NCBI RefSeq assembly: GCF_021730395.1
Contig: NC_069378.1
Coordinates: 27,116,001 to 27,180,000 of the forward strand
Direction of reading: 5' to 3'
From: Mercenaria mercenaria
Taxonomy: Eukaryota > Mollusca > Bivalvia > Venerida > Veneridae
Length of the DNA stretch: 64,000 bases
Position numbers and translations under genes: made by a program. This document shows, one piece after another, positions 62,923 through 64,000 of the stretch (its first letter is position 1; the number at the start of each line of letters is the position of its first letter). The notes beneath the pieces were generated by a model. It had not been told where the DNA came from. It made no database searches and worked only from the letters and a program-made list of their open reading frames with translations.

Positions 62923-64000
62923 TCTATCGCGTTCAGAATCCAATAACATTATGTATACACATTCTGCTTTAACAAACGTACTTTCCCACGCTTCAATAAT
63001 CGTAAAACAATTCAGCTATTATTTACATTTACTAGAAGAAATGTTATTTTGTAGTTATGCTATGTTAAGATCTATCTTCGTCGAACGCAATGCGCAGTTG
63101 GTCTGCATGTTTAAAAGTTTATCAGCTTAATTTAAGGGTAAAGAAGCCTGAAAACAAGTTAATTTTATATGAAAGCCATCATCAAGCCTTTCATAACGCT
63201 GAAAGAATTTTTAAAATCGGACAACTATTGAAAAAGATATGGCAGTTTGAAATTTAAGAAAATATCTGATAATGGAGGCAGCCATTTTAGTGTGTTTATG
63301 ACGTCATTTACACACTGCTGAATAATTTATTTAGCAAATAACCATTTAAAAGACTAATTTTCATATGTTTCTTGAGTGTAAGATGTAAAACATGATAATT
63401 TCTTTCATTATAGCTGGAAAAGTAGAGAAATTATTTTACAGTTTTAAGTAAACGCAGTTCAAATGTGTATCTAAAAATTTATTAAATCCGCCATTTTGTT
63501 TTTTGTTGCCATAGAAACAAAATGGCCGCCAATTTGACCAAATATTTAAATGCGCATAACTTTCTCATTTTTACTCCGATTCTGAAAATTCTTTCGCTTC
63601 TTTAGATGATTTAAGAAATCCCAACTGACAAAATTAACATTAGAACAACGTTGCCTTTCCCTTTAAAGATATATCGGACAGTTTCTATATGTATATAGGC
63701 AAAACTTTTCATACGGACAGAAGTTCTTTAAACTTCATGTACTTACTGAGAGTCAAGCACAAAGACGGAAATATGTATTTAAATTTTAAGTACCTGGGCT
63801 CGATCTTGAATTGTCTGTCCTTGAAAATCAGAAAATACTAAAAAATCTAATTTTCAATGGCAGATAATTCAATATCAAGGCAAGGAAAATATGCGTTTTA
63901 TTTGATATTTCTGTTTCAGACTTCATTTGAACTCAGTATACAAAGTTTAAAGAAATTCGGTCAATGGGAAAGATCAGGACCTTGCGGTATCATTTTGTCA
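62923..64000. other. No gene seen downstream of C1q copy 3
   Basis: The first ~190 bp match the 3' flank of copy 2 (AATCTATCG, then CAGAATCCAATAA and a short interval ending in GCATG). The rest is unrecognised except for the small inverted repeat at 63484-63534. Confidence 0.5.
63484..63534. repeat. Short inverted repeat
   Basis: CCGCCATTTTGTTTTTTGTT and GAAACAAAATGGCCGCC are mirror images around GCCATA, giving a small hairpin. It lies in otherwise featureless DNA after C1q copy 3. Confidence 0.6.

Overview
Eukaryotic, AT-rich, gene-poor DNA with short exons, GT-AG introns, tRNA-derived SINEs, foldback elements and many degenerate tandem repeats. The secreted coiled-coil plus C1q genes and the style of the repeats suggest a marine bivalve mollusc, perhaps a clam. 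That assignment is inference from gene family and repeat style; no species marker was read.

Layout. From 1 to 22 kb I find no convincing protein gene. This part holds a 2.3-kb tandem duplication (3533-5884 and 6501-8826), three long palindromic elements (family A), short inverted-repeat elements (family B), a telomere-motif hairpin, a SINE and a 0.9-kb element built of ~165-bp repeats. From 15.3 to 32.4 kb there is an interleaved duplication A1-B1-A2-B2. A 5'-truncated LINE sits inside A2, and a 41-bp minisatellite has expanded in B1 but not in B2. From 33.4 to 34.5 kb lies the 5' end of a Tigger/pogo DNA transposon with a recognisable CENP-B-type helix-turn-helix. At 36.2-37.2 kb (minus strand) is a rhodopsin-like GPCR reading frame, probably a pseudogene, with two frame changes and a changed DRY motif. 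A small unidentified coding fossil lies near 38.8 kb.

The functional core is at 43.8-62.9 kb: three tandem plus-strand C1q-domain genes about 8.5-9 kb apart. Each has two exons split by a phase-1 intron. Exon 1 encodes a signal peptide and a coiled coil; exon 2 encodes the C1q domain. Genes 2 and 3 are intact at 246 residues and nearly identical. Gene 1 is more diverged and has an in-frame stop that removes the last 40 residues of the C1q fold. Flanking DNA is duplicated along with the genes, and one extra flank near 57.6 kb has no gene next to it. Gene 2 has collected a mariner fragment and an inverted-repeat element in its intron, and a foldback element with a nested SINE about 200 bp upstream.

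Secreted C1q proteins of this form act in bivalves as soluble recognition proteins, so the array looks like part of the expanded C1q immune repertoire. I found no clearly new type of system. The most informative signals are the C1q array, the shared palindromic core of families A and B, and the duplicated blocks that preserve empty or near-empty insertion sites.
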